The notes under the pieces were generated by a model. It saw only the letters and a list, made by a program, of their open reading frames with translations, ran no database searches and was not told where the DNA came from. From the IMG/VR virus record IMGVR_UViG_3300031851_004795, positions 1-20,401 of that record: a stretch of DNA of 20,401 nucleotides, one strand, 5' to 3'. The position numbers and the translations under genes are program-made. Of this stretch, positions 1 to 6,790 are shown piece after piece (position 1 is the stretch's first letter; every line of letters starts with the position of its first letter). The stretch comes from a virus.

Positions 1-654
1 GCCTATAAAAAGATAGGCGTAACTCCGGGCCAATGTTATAACGTTTATGCTGGAGTTTCATATTGCGCGACGCCGTGCCGTTGTGGCGGCTGCGCAATGA
101 CAGCCGGCCAAAGTGAACCATGTCATGAGAGGTATAATACCTTTGTAACAGGCTCTGGCCTAACAAACTTTTGTGCAGAACATGGTAACCATTCGTGCTA
201 TATCACGTGTGGCAGTGCGGCTACTGGTGAATGGGAAGCCGTGACAGGCGTTGATAGCGATACAACGTTCTTATGGAATGATTCTGAAAACGCCCCGCAG
301 GCTCAATACTATGGAGCAGATGGTGGTACGATTGGAATTAACGGATATGCGTTTACAAACAAACAAGGTAATCCAAAAACAACTGGTGAATTTTGCTCAT
401 GGCGGTGGGCTGTTCCTTATCCGGGTGGGCTAGTTACTAAACAAGGTGGTCACTATATCGCTCAAGCGTGTTGTAACCAATCTGGCTGTATGGGTATGTA
501 TTTTAATCATACATTTGGTTATGGCGGTGGCAACCGTAGCACTGGAGGCGCATACGCTGCAGGTGCTGGACAGCCCAGTGCAATGTCTTGTGGCGGCAAC
601 ACCAACTGCGCCGCGGTGAACAACCACGGTCGTGTCAGAATTACTTATACTTAG
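1..654 (+). CDS. Cys/Gly-rich putative tail-fibre adhesin, type I (5' partial)
   Basis: The reading frame is open from the first base, so the gene starts upstream of the window; the Met at base 97 is internal. The visible 217 residues begin inside a glycine-rich fold (AYKKIGVTPG matches the YAHKEIDVTPG stretch of the gene at 1689). They contain the shared block TGSGLTNFCAEHGN (around residues 50-63) and YYGADGG (around 103-109), and end in GRVRITYT, the usual closing strand of this type of phage glycine-rich domain. There are about 15 cysteines (7 %), far above other genes here. The neighbouring gene follows after 9 bases with a good ribosome site. Role as a receptor-binding or tail-fibre tip protein is inferred from fold type and from the tandem array of paralogues; no catalytic motif is visible. 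Confidence 0.72.
   Translation, partial: AYKKIGVTPGQCYNVYAGVSYCATPCRCGGCAMTAGQSEPCHERYNTFVTGSGLTNFCAEHGNHSCYITCGSAATGEWEAVTGVDSDTTFLWNDSENAPQAQYYGADGGTIGINGYAFTNKQGNPKTTGEFCSWRWAVPYPGGLVTKQGGHYIAQACCNQSGCMGMYFNHTFGYGGGNRSTGGAYAAGAGQPSAMSCGGNTNCAAVNNHGRVRITYT
161..180 (+). repeat. Conserved 20-bp core of type I adhesin genes, copy 1
   Basis: Core taacaaactt followed by ttgtgcagaa, encoding LTNFCAE. It recurs with one or two mismatches in three other genes of the array. Conservation at DNA level in otherwise divergent paralogues suggests purifying selection or gene conversion. Confidence 0.6.
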
Positions 655-663
655 GAATTAAAA

Positions 664-1683
664 ATGGCAAAAAATATTACTCAATTTATTCCTGGATTTA
701 GTTCAACCTCTGAAATGGTCGACAAGTGCGAATTTATGTGGATAGCTACCAGTATGGACGATAACCGCAGTGGGAACGACTACGGCTCGATTTGTGGCAG
801 ATGGTGTTGGCAGGCTAATCACAAATATAGAGGCGACGTAGAAATAACAGCACGATTTTCAAGTGGTGGCGTAGGCGGTAGCTGTTGTTGTCAGTATGGT
901 GCGGCAGGATTTAGCGGCACCGTCTTAAATTATAACGCTAAACCAGTTAATTCAGCAGACGCATGCGATCACGCAGAGCTATGCTGGAGAATACCTTATG
1001 GCGGTTGTTGCAGGCCTGACTTTGCAGCAAGCAGCGAAGCTTGTACTGGTTGGTTTAAAGACACAAACGCGTTTGGCAATGATGGTAACGATTACAAATA
1101 CTGCGCGCCATCTCCATATTGTATGTGTACAGTGTGTAATGATATGCTAGACAGTTGTGCTCGGTGTAATACTGTAGTTTACAATGACAATATGTGTTAC
1201 GATATGACCACCTGTGCCGGCCAATCATCTGGAAACATGTATCATCGCTGTCGACAGCAGTATGTTAACGCTGGAATTAATCTTGCCGACTTTCCTTTTG
1301 ATTCAGACACGAACATAAAACCGGGTAAACCTGGATTCCGAGCATACGCTCAAGAATCATATCATGGCTCTGGCGTGTGCACAGCAACAAGTTGGGCAGA
1401 ATTTCCTGCTATGCGTGGCGGCAATAAAGAGCACTTTATAGGTATGCAGACTGGTGGAGAAAATTGTTTTGGAGCGTGGGTACAAGAGTGCATGGAATGT
1501 GTTTGGTTTGGCAGAGCACAGACAGGCGGTAACTCACAGAACCAGTACAGCAACGTTTGCCTCTGGGGCCGAGCAGCTTATCCTCCCTCCGCCAATGGCA
1601 ACAATTGCTATTGTGGTTCAATGGAGCATGGCGGTAAAGGTTTGCATATGTACTACACATTAACTGAAGAAATTACAGGGTAA
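664..1683 (+). CDS. Cys-rich putative tail-fibre adhesin, type II
   Basis: This 339-residue protein opens with MAKNITQFIPGF, the N-terminal tag shared by the genes of this array. The ATG has an AGGAA ribosome site about 7 bases upstream, right after the stop of the previous gene. It has about 27 cysteines (8 %), including SCCCQYG (around residues 73-79), GGCCRP and the cluster CMCTVCNDMLDSCARC. It lacks the GLTNFCAE block and YYGADGG of the type I members. Instead it resembles the gene at 3807: CCCQ near the start of the glycine stretch, an R-I-x-x-GGCC segment, a Cys knot-like middle and a similar C-terminal third. I infer a second subfamily of distal tail or adhesin proteins. Disulfides or metal binding are both possible; nothing in the sequence decides. 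Confidence 0.68.
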   Translation: MAKNITQFIPGFSSTSEMVDKCEFMWIATSMDDNRSGNDYGSICGRWCWQANHKYRGDVEITARFSSGGVGGSCCCQYGAAGFSGTVLNYNAKPVNSADACDHAELCWRIPYGGCCRPDFAASSEACTGWFKDTNAFGNDGNDYKYCAPSPYCMCTVCNDMLDSCARCNTVVYNDNMCYDMTTCAGQSSGNMYHRCRQQYVNAGINLADFPFDSDTNIKPGKPGFRAYAQESYHGSGVCTATSWAEFPAMRGGNKEHFIGMQTGGENCFGAWVQECMECVWFGRAQTGGNSQNQYSNVCLWGRAAYPPSANGNNCYCGSMEHGGKGLHMYYTLTEEITG

Positions 1684-1688
1684 AAATA

Positions 1689-2750
1689 ATGGCAAAAGTA
1701 TATACTGAAATATTACCCGCGGTTTTTCCGACAGAAGGTGTCACAAATTCCGAAGGATTTAGAGATCGTAAGTTATTAACTTTCCAAGCGCCGCACGATC
1801 TAGCGCGGGACCAGTGGACAAGCTATTATGGTTCAGATGCTGATAGTCCTACGCGGTTGATTTGGGTCATTCCAACTGGCGTGAGCAAAGCAAAGTTTGA
1901 GCTTTGGGGTGGCGGAGGCCATGGAGCCGGGGCAAGTTGTTGCCAAATGGGAGCACCTGGAGGGTCAGGTGCATATGCACATAAAGAAATTGACGTAACA
2001 CCGGGCGAAAGATACGTGCTTTGTCTTGGCAATTATGAGCACTTTTGTTGTACACACCGTGCTTGTTGTAGCGGTATGAGCCCTTCGACAATTAGCCAAG
2101 GATGTATGATAAAGCAGATCGGCCATAAAGGTGCTACGGCTTGGGTATCAGGCAGCGGACTAACAAACTTCTGTGCCGAAGGCGGTAATCCTGGAGTTGT
2201 TGCATTTTGTCCTGGAACTAACTGTCATGATGTAGAATGTAGATCTTGCTGTTACTGTTGGACAACTTGTGAGTTTTTTACAGGTGGTCCAGCCGGTACT
2301 ACTTGTTCTTGTTATAGTGGTGGTCCTCAGATCAGATCCCTTGACAGCGATGGGGACATAATGCGTTGTGCTTGTTACTTCGGCGCGGACGGCGGCGAGA
2401 GAGGAACACGCGGTTATATGAGAACTAGCTGTTGTGGCATCAGTGCTGATGCATCAATGTGCGGTGGACGAATTGGCGTACCATGGGCAGGCGGATACTG
2501 GGATAGACCTGGTCGGACGGCCAGAGGCGGCATAATGGAAATGTCAGGCGGCATGTGTTGCCACTGCTGTGGCGGATATGGCGGCCCGTGGGCGCAGTGC
2601 GCGCTTAATGGCACATTTGGTGGCAACGGCACGACCAATCATGCCAACATGATGCGAGGCATGGGTGGTACATCGTCTGTTGCAGTAGACGGTACAACTT
2701 GTTGTGGTCAACGCGGCGGGCCTTCTGCCATCTGGATAAGTTATTGTTAG
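1689..2750 (+). CDS. Cys/Gly-rich putative tail-fibre adhesin, type I
   Basis: A 353-residue protein starting MAKVYTEILPAVFP. Residues about 57-115 show the hallmark opening of phage glycine-rich tail domains: W-V-I-P-x-G-V-x-K-x-F-E-L-W-GGGG, then APGGSGAYAHKEIDVTPG. The block SGSGLTNFCAEGGNPGV and FGADGG follow, then glycine-rich strings with CC pairs (GMCCHCCGGYGG) and a closing strand (SAIWISYC). About 31 cysteines (8.8 %). The glycine runs recall the polyglycine-helix sandwich of gp38-type adhesins (family knowledge; not proven here). The gene follows the previous stop by 5 bases with an AGGG-containing ribosome site inside the upstream gene, so they are probably co-transcribed. Receptor binding is inferred. 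Confidence 0.72.
   Translation: MAKVYTEILPAVFPTEGVTNSEGFRDRKLLTFQAPHDLARDQWTSYYGSDADSPTRLIWVIPTGVSKAKFELWGGGGHGAGASCCQMGAPGGSGAYAHKEIDVTPGERYVLCLGNYEHFCCTHRACCSGMSPSTISQGCMIKQIGHKGATAWVSGSGLTNFCAEGGNPGVVAFCPGTNCHDVECRSCCYCWTTCEFFTGGPAGTTCSCYSGGPQIRSLDSDGDIMRCACYFGADGGERGTRGYMRTSCCGISADASMCGGRIGVPWAGGYWDRPGRTARGGIMEMSGGMCCHCCGGYGGPWAQCALNGTFGGNGTTNHANMMRGMGGTSSVAVDGTTCCGQRGGPSAIWISYC
2161..2180 (+). repeat. Conserved 20-bp core of type I adhesin genes, copy 2
   Basis: taacaaactt followed by ctgtgccgaa, encoding LTNFCAE in the same position of the fold as the other copies. Confidence 0.6.
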
Positions 2751-2760
2751 GAAATATGTA

Positions 2761-3768
2761 ATGGCAAAAAATCTCGCAAGTATAGTAAAAAACGTCAAGC
2801 CCGGTGGCGTAACTGGTACAATCGACCAAACACAGAAAAAAGTTCACGTATGGGAAAACGTAGGCGAACAGGGCATCATGCAAGGCATCCACGGGCAGGG
2901 CGAATACAGTTGCGGCTATTGCCGAAGTTGCTATATCTACTGTGTTCCAGGCGTTGCGCGTCCTGGTGCAGGCTCCTGTGACCGCAATAGCGCACCGAAC
3001 AGAGTTAAGTTTGAAATCTGGGGCGCGGGCGGATATGGCGCTCAGCCGTGGAATTGCGGTATAGCTGTTCCTTCTGGTGCCGGTGCATATGCGTATAAAA
3101 CAATATGTAATTCGGATGTCGTGGCAAACAACTGTTATCTAATTAGACTTGGTTACACGTGGTGTTGTCTGCCTAACGCTGGTTCAGGCGATAATGTGAC
3201 TCCAAACACTGAATATCGCGAGCTCAATTGCACAACTCACATTACAGGCAACGGCTTAACAAACTTCTGTGCCGAACCTGGAAGAGGCACAACAATACGT
3301 TGCTGTAACTTTAACGCTACATGTTTTGATAGTGACAATGCTAGAATTTGGACACTTGACAGTCATGACCAAGGTGGCCTTGGCCCACAAGCAGCGTATT
3401 ATGGAGCAGATGGCGGTTCTAAAGGCAAACTTGGTTATATCACCAAAAAGCCAGGAGCACCGGCTGACAATCCACTTTCATATATGCAACATGTCCCATA
3501 TGCTGGCGGGAAAATTGATAAATGTGGCGGACACTTTATCTACAGCAATGTTAGATATGGACATGGCGGAGATTTGAATCCGGGTCAGGATTACACAGAA
3601 CAATGGAAATGCGTTGACGCTCTTTACCATGGTGTTGCGAATCATTCACCTTCATATTACACGGCTGGTCAAGGTTGGCCTGGCGGACATACATGTGGCG
3701 GTGCAAGCCCGTGTTCTGGTAACACTCCGGGTCGCGTAAAAATCACTGCTTGGTATGAGGAGGAATAG
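2761..3768 (+). CDS. Cys/Gly-rich putative tail-fibre adhesin, type I
   Basis: A 335-residue member of the array starting MAKNLASIVKNV, with AGGA about 8 bases before the ATG. After an N-terminal Cys cluster (SCGYCRSCYIYC) comes the glycine-rich opening RVKFEIWGAGGYGAQPW, then PSGAGAYAYKT, TGNGLTNFCAEPG and YYGADGGSKG. The end is GRVKITAWYEEE. About 19 cysteines (5.7 %), the lower end for this array. The segment YYGADGG-x-x-G-x-x-GYI is closely shared with the partial gene at the left edge and with the gene at 4889. The next gene is separated by 38 bases that hold a late promoter, so a transcription unit may restart there. Confidence 0.72.
   Translation: MAKNLASIVKNVKPGGVTGTIDQTQKKVHVWENVGEQGIMQGIHGQGEYSCGYCRSCYIYCVPGVARPGAGSCDRNSAPNRVKFEIWGAGGYGAQPWNCGIAVPSGAGAYAYKTICNSDVVANNCYLIRLGYTWCCLPNAGSGDNVTPNTEYRELNCTTHITGNGLTNFCAEPGRGTTIRCCNFNATCFDSDNARIWTLDSHDQGGLGPQAAYYGADGGSKGKLGYITKKPGAPADNPLSYMQHVPYAGGKIDKCGGHFIYSNVRYGHGGDLNPGQDYTEQWKCVDALYHGVANHSPSYYTAGQGWPGGHTCGGASPCSGNTPGRVKITAWYEEE
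3257..3276 (+). repeat. Conserved 20-bp core of type I adhesin genes, copy 3
   Basis: taacaaactt followed by ctgtgccgaa, identical over these 20 bases to copy 2 although the surrounding genes have diverged strongly. Confidence 0.6.
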
Positions 3769-3774
3769 TGTGAG

Positions 3775-3782
3775 TATAAATA
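3775..3782 (+). promoter_or_regulatory. T4-type late promoter
   Basis: The exact octamer TATAAATA, the consensus recognised by the gp55-type late sigma factor of T4-like phages, stands 25 bases before the next ATG, between two adhesin genes. An AGGAG ribosome site follows at about 3794-3798. Spacing and strand match the other two copies of this octamer placed upstream of genes in this window. Confidence 0.8.
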
Positions 3783-3806
3783 ACCTAAGTTATAGGAGAA
3801 TTATTC

Positions 3807-4889
3807 ATGGCTAAAAATTTATCACAGTTTATGCCAGCCGTCGTAGCTCCTGAGCAAGTTCCAACCGGATTTGAAGCATTCTTACTACCAGACAAGGCTC
3901 AAGGCGATTTTGACGCCAATGGGCGAGATCAAAATTATAGTGGCCACTGTTTTGTGTGGCGTATAAACCGTAACATGTGTGACATCCGCGTAAAAATTAC
4001 TGGTGGAGGCCAAGGCGGTGCAGCCTATTGTTGCTGTCAGCAAGGTCAAACTGGCCTGCCTGGCGTAATGCAATTGTACAGTGTTTGTAATTCTGTCAAT
4101 TCGAGCGGAAGCGTACCTCCAGGTTCAACACCAACTGGACCGCTTGGCGAAGATGTAGAAGTCAACGGTGTAAAAGGTCAGCAGCGTCTTATGTTTAGGA
4201 TTGGTATGGGCGGATGTTGCTGTTCTACGTGTATCGGCCATGAGAGTTGTTTTTCTATGTTGTGCCATTATTGTACTGGCACAGGCATCACAGAAGATCT
4301 GAACACCGGGTTTATTTGCATTTGTGCTGGATCGTTTCAATGCGGTGGCAGGACGTCTTGCCAGTGGGGTTACAACAACGACTGCAACAGAGCCGCGATA
4401 ACAAATCAAGCTGATGCGTTGAATACCGCTGTTTGCAGTGGTGCCAATTGCGGAACATGCTGTGCCCGTATTGATGGCAAATGTGGATGTACAAAATCTC
4501 CAATTTGTGCTGGTTATGACTGTGCGGAATGTATAGGTTGTGCTCATCCAGGATATAATATGTATAAAGGGCAGTGCTGCTCTGATGGAAGATGCGGTGT
4601 ATTACAAATGTCGGCAGGTCAAAATACTGCTTCACCATTTGAATACGGATCACATTATTTAGGCATTGGCCATGGGTGTCAGCAAGAACATAATGCAAAT
4701 TCTATGTGGTGCCAACTTTGGAAAAGAATCGGTATTGCTGGCAATAACACTATCAATATAAGGCAGGCAGGCCGAAGTAATGCTGTTCCATCAGGCTGTG
4801 CAGGCGGTTGTGCCGGTGGTTCACAAGATCAGGCTGGATGGGGTTATATACGCTGGAAAGATCCAGGATACGACGGGAAGAAATTATAA
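3807..4889 (+). CDS. Cys-rich putative tail-fibre adhesin, type II
   Basis: A 360-residue protein starting MAKNLSQFMPAVVAP, behind a late promoter and a strong AGGAG site. It is the most cysteine-rich protein here, with about 35 cysteines (nearly 10 %). Examples are AYCCCQQG (around residues 72-79), GGCCCSTC, and CAGYDCAECIGC. It lacks the GLTNFCAE block and aligns by eye with the gene at 664: the CCCQ motif, the RIGMGGCCC segment and the Cys-dense middle occur in the same order. The C-terminus (GYIRWKDPGYDGKKL) differs from the R-I-T-Y endings of type I proteins. Its stop codon overlaps the next start by one base (TAATG). Likely a virion distal tail component; function inferred only. Confidence 0.68.
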   Translation: MAKNLSQFMPAVVAPEQVPTGFEAFLLPDKAQGDFDANGRDQNYSGHCFVWRINRNMCDIRVKITGGGQGGAAYCCCQQGQTGLPGVMQLYSVCNSVNSSGSVPPGSTPTGPLGEDVEVNGVKGQQRLMFRIGMGGCCCSTCIGHESCFSMLCHYCTGTGITEDLNTGFICICAGSFQCGGRTSCQWGYNNDCNRAAITNQADALNTAVCSGANCGTCCARIDGKCGCTKSPICAGYDCAECIGCAHPGYNMYKGQCCSDGRCGVLQMSAGQNTASPFEYGSHYLGIGHGCQQEHNANSMWCQLWKRIGIAGNNTINIRQAGRSNAVPSGCAGGCAGGSQDQAGWGYIRWKDPGYDGKKL

Positions 4890-5968
4890 TGGCAAAAACA
4901 CTAAAAAGCTTTTTCCCACACCAGATAGAACCTGGTTCTCGGGATATGAAAGACACTGAAGGTTCATCAATTATTTTCCAATTGTGGGGCGGTGATTATA
5001 CACAAAATGACCAGATACCTGGTTACTGTTATTGTACTGGTGGCGCATGTTATAATCCTACTGGATATGATTCTGATATTCCACGTTATTATTGGACAGT
5101 GCCGGCAGGCATAACCAAAGCGACATTTGAAGCTTGGGGAATGGGCGGATACGGTGCCGGGGCTACTTGCTGTATGATGGGTGTTCCAGGAGGTTCTGGT
5201 GCCTACGCACTTAAAACTATAGACGTTGTCCCAGGTGATACATATACAATGTGTCTTGGCGATGTAATAGACAATGGTGCGCAGACTACATATATATCCA
5301 ATTGCGCTAACACCATACAAAACAGTGACCCAAGCAGTAATCCTGACCTTGTCAATCACGGAATACGAGGCGCAAAGGCATATGTCACAGGTAACGGTCT
5401 AACAAACTTTTGTGCCGAAGGTGGAAACCCTGGAGTTACACGGCCATATGCATATATAGGTTCAACTGCATGTCGGATGCCCGGTGGCGGTAATCAGGCG
5501 TTTCATTGCTGGGTACCTCTGACAATGTGTGATATCACACGAAGATCCGTCGGCGATAGTGATAACGACAGATATCAAAGAGCCTGTTACTATGGCGCAG
5601 ATTATGGATCAAGGGGACAATGGGGTTACGCTCAATCGAATTATTGCAGTAATACATGTAGCACCGTTTCCGCGACGTGTGGAACACGGTTATGGCGTCA
5701 CTATCCTGGCAGACAACTCGATCATTGGCACGGCTGGTCCGCGCCGTTAGAAGGCGGTTGGATTGCCGAGTGGGTTTGCGCACAAAATATGAATGCAACT
5801 AGCACCAGAGCAAATCGTCGGGCACACACCGCTACGCCTTACGCACGCGGATGTGCGCATCATCCCAATCTTATAGGTGTTGGTGGAATGTCGTCTACCA
5901 CAGAAGGTGGCAACATCATGTGTGGTGGCATGGGCGGCCCAAATCAAATTAGAATTACTTACAAATAG
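4889..5968 (+). CDS. Cys/Gly-rich putative tail-fibre adhesin, type I
   Basis: A 359-residue protein. I choose the ATG at 4889 because it gives the family N-terminus MAKTLKSFFP, overlaps the upstream stop as TAATG, and has GGGAAG upstream; the frame is open further upstream but inside the previous gene. Order of parts: N-terminal tag, a Cys cluster, then W-T-V-P-A-G-I-T-K-A-x-F-E-A-W-G, GGYGAGATCC, PGGSGAYALKTIDVVPG, TGNGLTNFCAEGGNPGV, YYGADYGSRG, and the closing GGPNQIRITYK. About 18 cysteines (5 %). It is nearest in pattern to the gene at 1689. Last member of the array; the next gene begins 12 bases on. Confidence 0.72.
   Translation: MAKTLKSFFPHQIEPGSRDMKDTEGSSIIFQLWGGDYTQNDQIPGYCYCTGGACYNPTGYDSDIPRYYWTVPAGITKATFEAWGMGGYGAGATCCMMGVPGGSGAYALKTIDVVPGDTYTMCLGDVIDNGAQTTYISNCANTIQNSDPSSNPDLVNHGIRGAKAYVTGNGLTNFCAEGGNPGVTRPYAYIGSTACRMPGGGNQAFHCWVPLTMCDITRRSVGDSDNDRYQRACYYGADYGSRGQWGYAQSNYCSNTCSTVSATCGTRLWRHYPGRQLDHWHGWSAPLEGGWIAEWVCAQNMNATSTRANRRAHTATPYARGCAHHPNLIGVGGMSSTTEGGNIMCGGMGGPNQIRITYK
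5400..5419 (+). repeat. Conserved 20-bp core of type I adhesin genes, copy 4
   Basis: taacaaactt followed by ttgtgccgaa, encoding LTNFCAE. Copies 1 and 4 share the ttgtgc variant, copies 2 and 3 the ctgtgc variant. Confidence 0.6.
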
Positions 5969-5980
5969 AGAGTAGAAAAA

Positions 5981-6685
5981 ATGAGCAGAATTAAAAATAC
6001 GTTTACGTATAAAATTCCTGACGGTTACGTAGAGCAGACAAGCGTAAATGATTCTTCTGCTACGTTTACTTATCGGGGCCCACAATATTTAGGTATTTCC
6101 GTAGATAAAAACAATAATGTCGGCGGCAGCGCTAGAGAAGAAACAAGCGAAAGCTTTTTGACTCAGCGTCCAGGTGACCCTGTTGTAATTTCAGCATATG
6201 ACCATCCGCTTGAAGCTGCCATTTTATGGGGGCAACTTGGTGTTGATTCTTCAGATCAAGATTCGTCGGCATATCCTCATCTTACTGTTAATCTTCCAGA
6301 CGGCGATGATAATCATGTATATAAAGCACCATGGCCGCCTTTGCCGTGGAAAGCATATGAATCAACTATGCAATATGATACAAATACCGGAGTTTTCAGT
6401 GGATTGACATGGCACAAGCCGTGGACAAACTGGGGCGGAATTGGCGGGCAGGCTGCTGCCTTAAGGGCTCGTTCAGATGAAGAAGTTGCAAGGATTACCG
6501 CGCTTGGTTCAGATGCTACAGATGCAGACACCGCTAAAAAAGATGCATGGTTGGCAATGAATACAGAAATTGATAACAAAATTAATGTGTATCAAGGAGC
6601 CGGACTTAAACCGCATCAGGTCGTATGGACCAGAACTCCTGATTGGGAAGCTCCGGCCACGGCAATCGAAGACAGTGATGCATAA
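5981..6685 (+). CDS. Unrecognised protein, possibly tail-associated
   Basis: A 234-residue protein (MSRIKNTFTYKIPDGY...) that I do not recognise. It has no signal peptide or membrane segment. It contains an aromatic, Trp-rich middle (APWPPLPWKAYEST, TWHKPWTNWGG around residues 115-153) and then an Ala-rich probable helix (AAALRARSDEEVARI... to about residue 200). Only a few residues are charged clusters, and it contains no cysteine, in sharp contrast to the six genes before it. It starts 12 bases after the adhesin array and ends just before a hairpin, so it is probably the last gene of that late unit. An accessory virion protein or an assembly factor for the adhesins is possible from position alone. 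Confidence 0.6.
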   Translation: MSRIKNTFTYKIPDGYVEQTSVNDSSATFTYRGPQYLGISVDKNNNVGGSAREETSESFLTQRPGDPVVISAYDHPLEAAILWGQLGVDSSDQDSSAYPHLTVNLPDGDDNHVYKAPWPPLPWKAYESTMQYDTNTGVFSGLTWHKPWTNWGGIGGQAAALRARSDEEVARITALGSDATDADTAKKDAWLAMNTEIDNKINVYQGAGLKPHQVVWTRTPDWEAPATAIEDSDA

Positions 6686-6691
6686 AAAAAA

Positions 6692-6719
6692 CAAAGAGCC
6701 CATTAATTTGGGCTCTTTG
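6692..6719. terminator. Perfect 10-bp hairpin with flanking A-tract
   Basis: Stem CAAAGAGCCC, 8-base loop attaattt, stem GGGCTCTTTG, immediately after the stop at 6685. On the plus strand it is followed by gaaccg, not by a T run. On the minus strand it is followed by eight T (A-tract at 6684-6691), which makes it a textbook terminator for leftward transcription. It may act in both directions. Confidence 0.65.
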
Positions 6720-6741
6720 AACCGTGTATATATAACTACAT

Positions 6742-6770
6742 AATGATTATTTAGATCATTCATTTATAAT
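6742..6770 (+). promoter_or_regulatory. Possible promoter of the GT9-carbamoyltransferase cassette
   Basis: TATAAT lies at 6765-6770, 20 bases before the ATG at 6791. The matching -35 region (around 6742-6747, aatgat) is poor. A 6-bp inverted repeat (aatgat at 6742-6747, atcatt at 6755-6760) sits just upstream and could be an operator or chance in this AT-rich 105-base gap. No late octamer is present. Confidence 0.3.
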
Positions 6771-6790
6771 TTATTCTTGTGAGGTGCAAA

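Noticed and set aside
97-99. ATG at 97 as the start of the first gene
   Set aside because: The frame is open to base 1 and the residues before this Met match the same fold in the paralogues.
4125-4698. Long antisense open frames opposite the adhesin genes
   Set aside because: They mirror the Gly/Cys-rich codon bias of the plus strand, have no ribosome sites and match no recognisable protein.
1-5968. Diversity-generating retroelement acting on the adhesins
   Set aside because: No reverse transcriptase, template repeat or adenine-directed variation pattern is seen in the window; the gene similarity is ordinary paralogy.
6742-6760. 6-bp inverted repeat with 7-base loop before the glycosyltransferase gene
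   Set aside because: Too short and AT-rich to call an operator or terminator.
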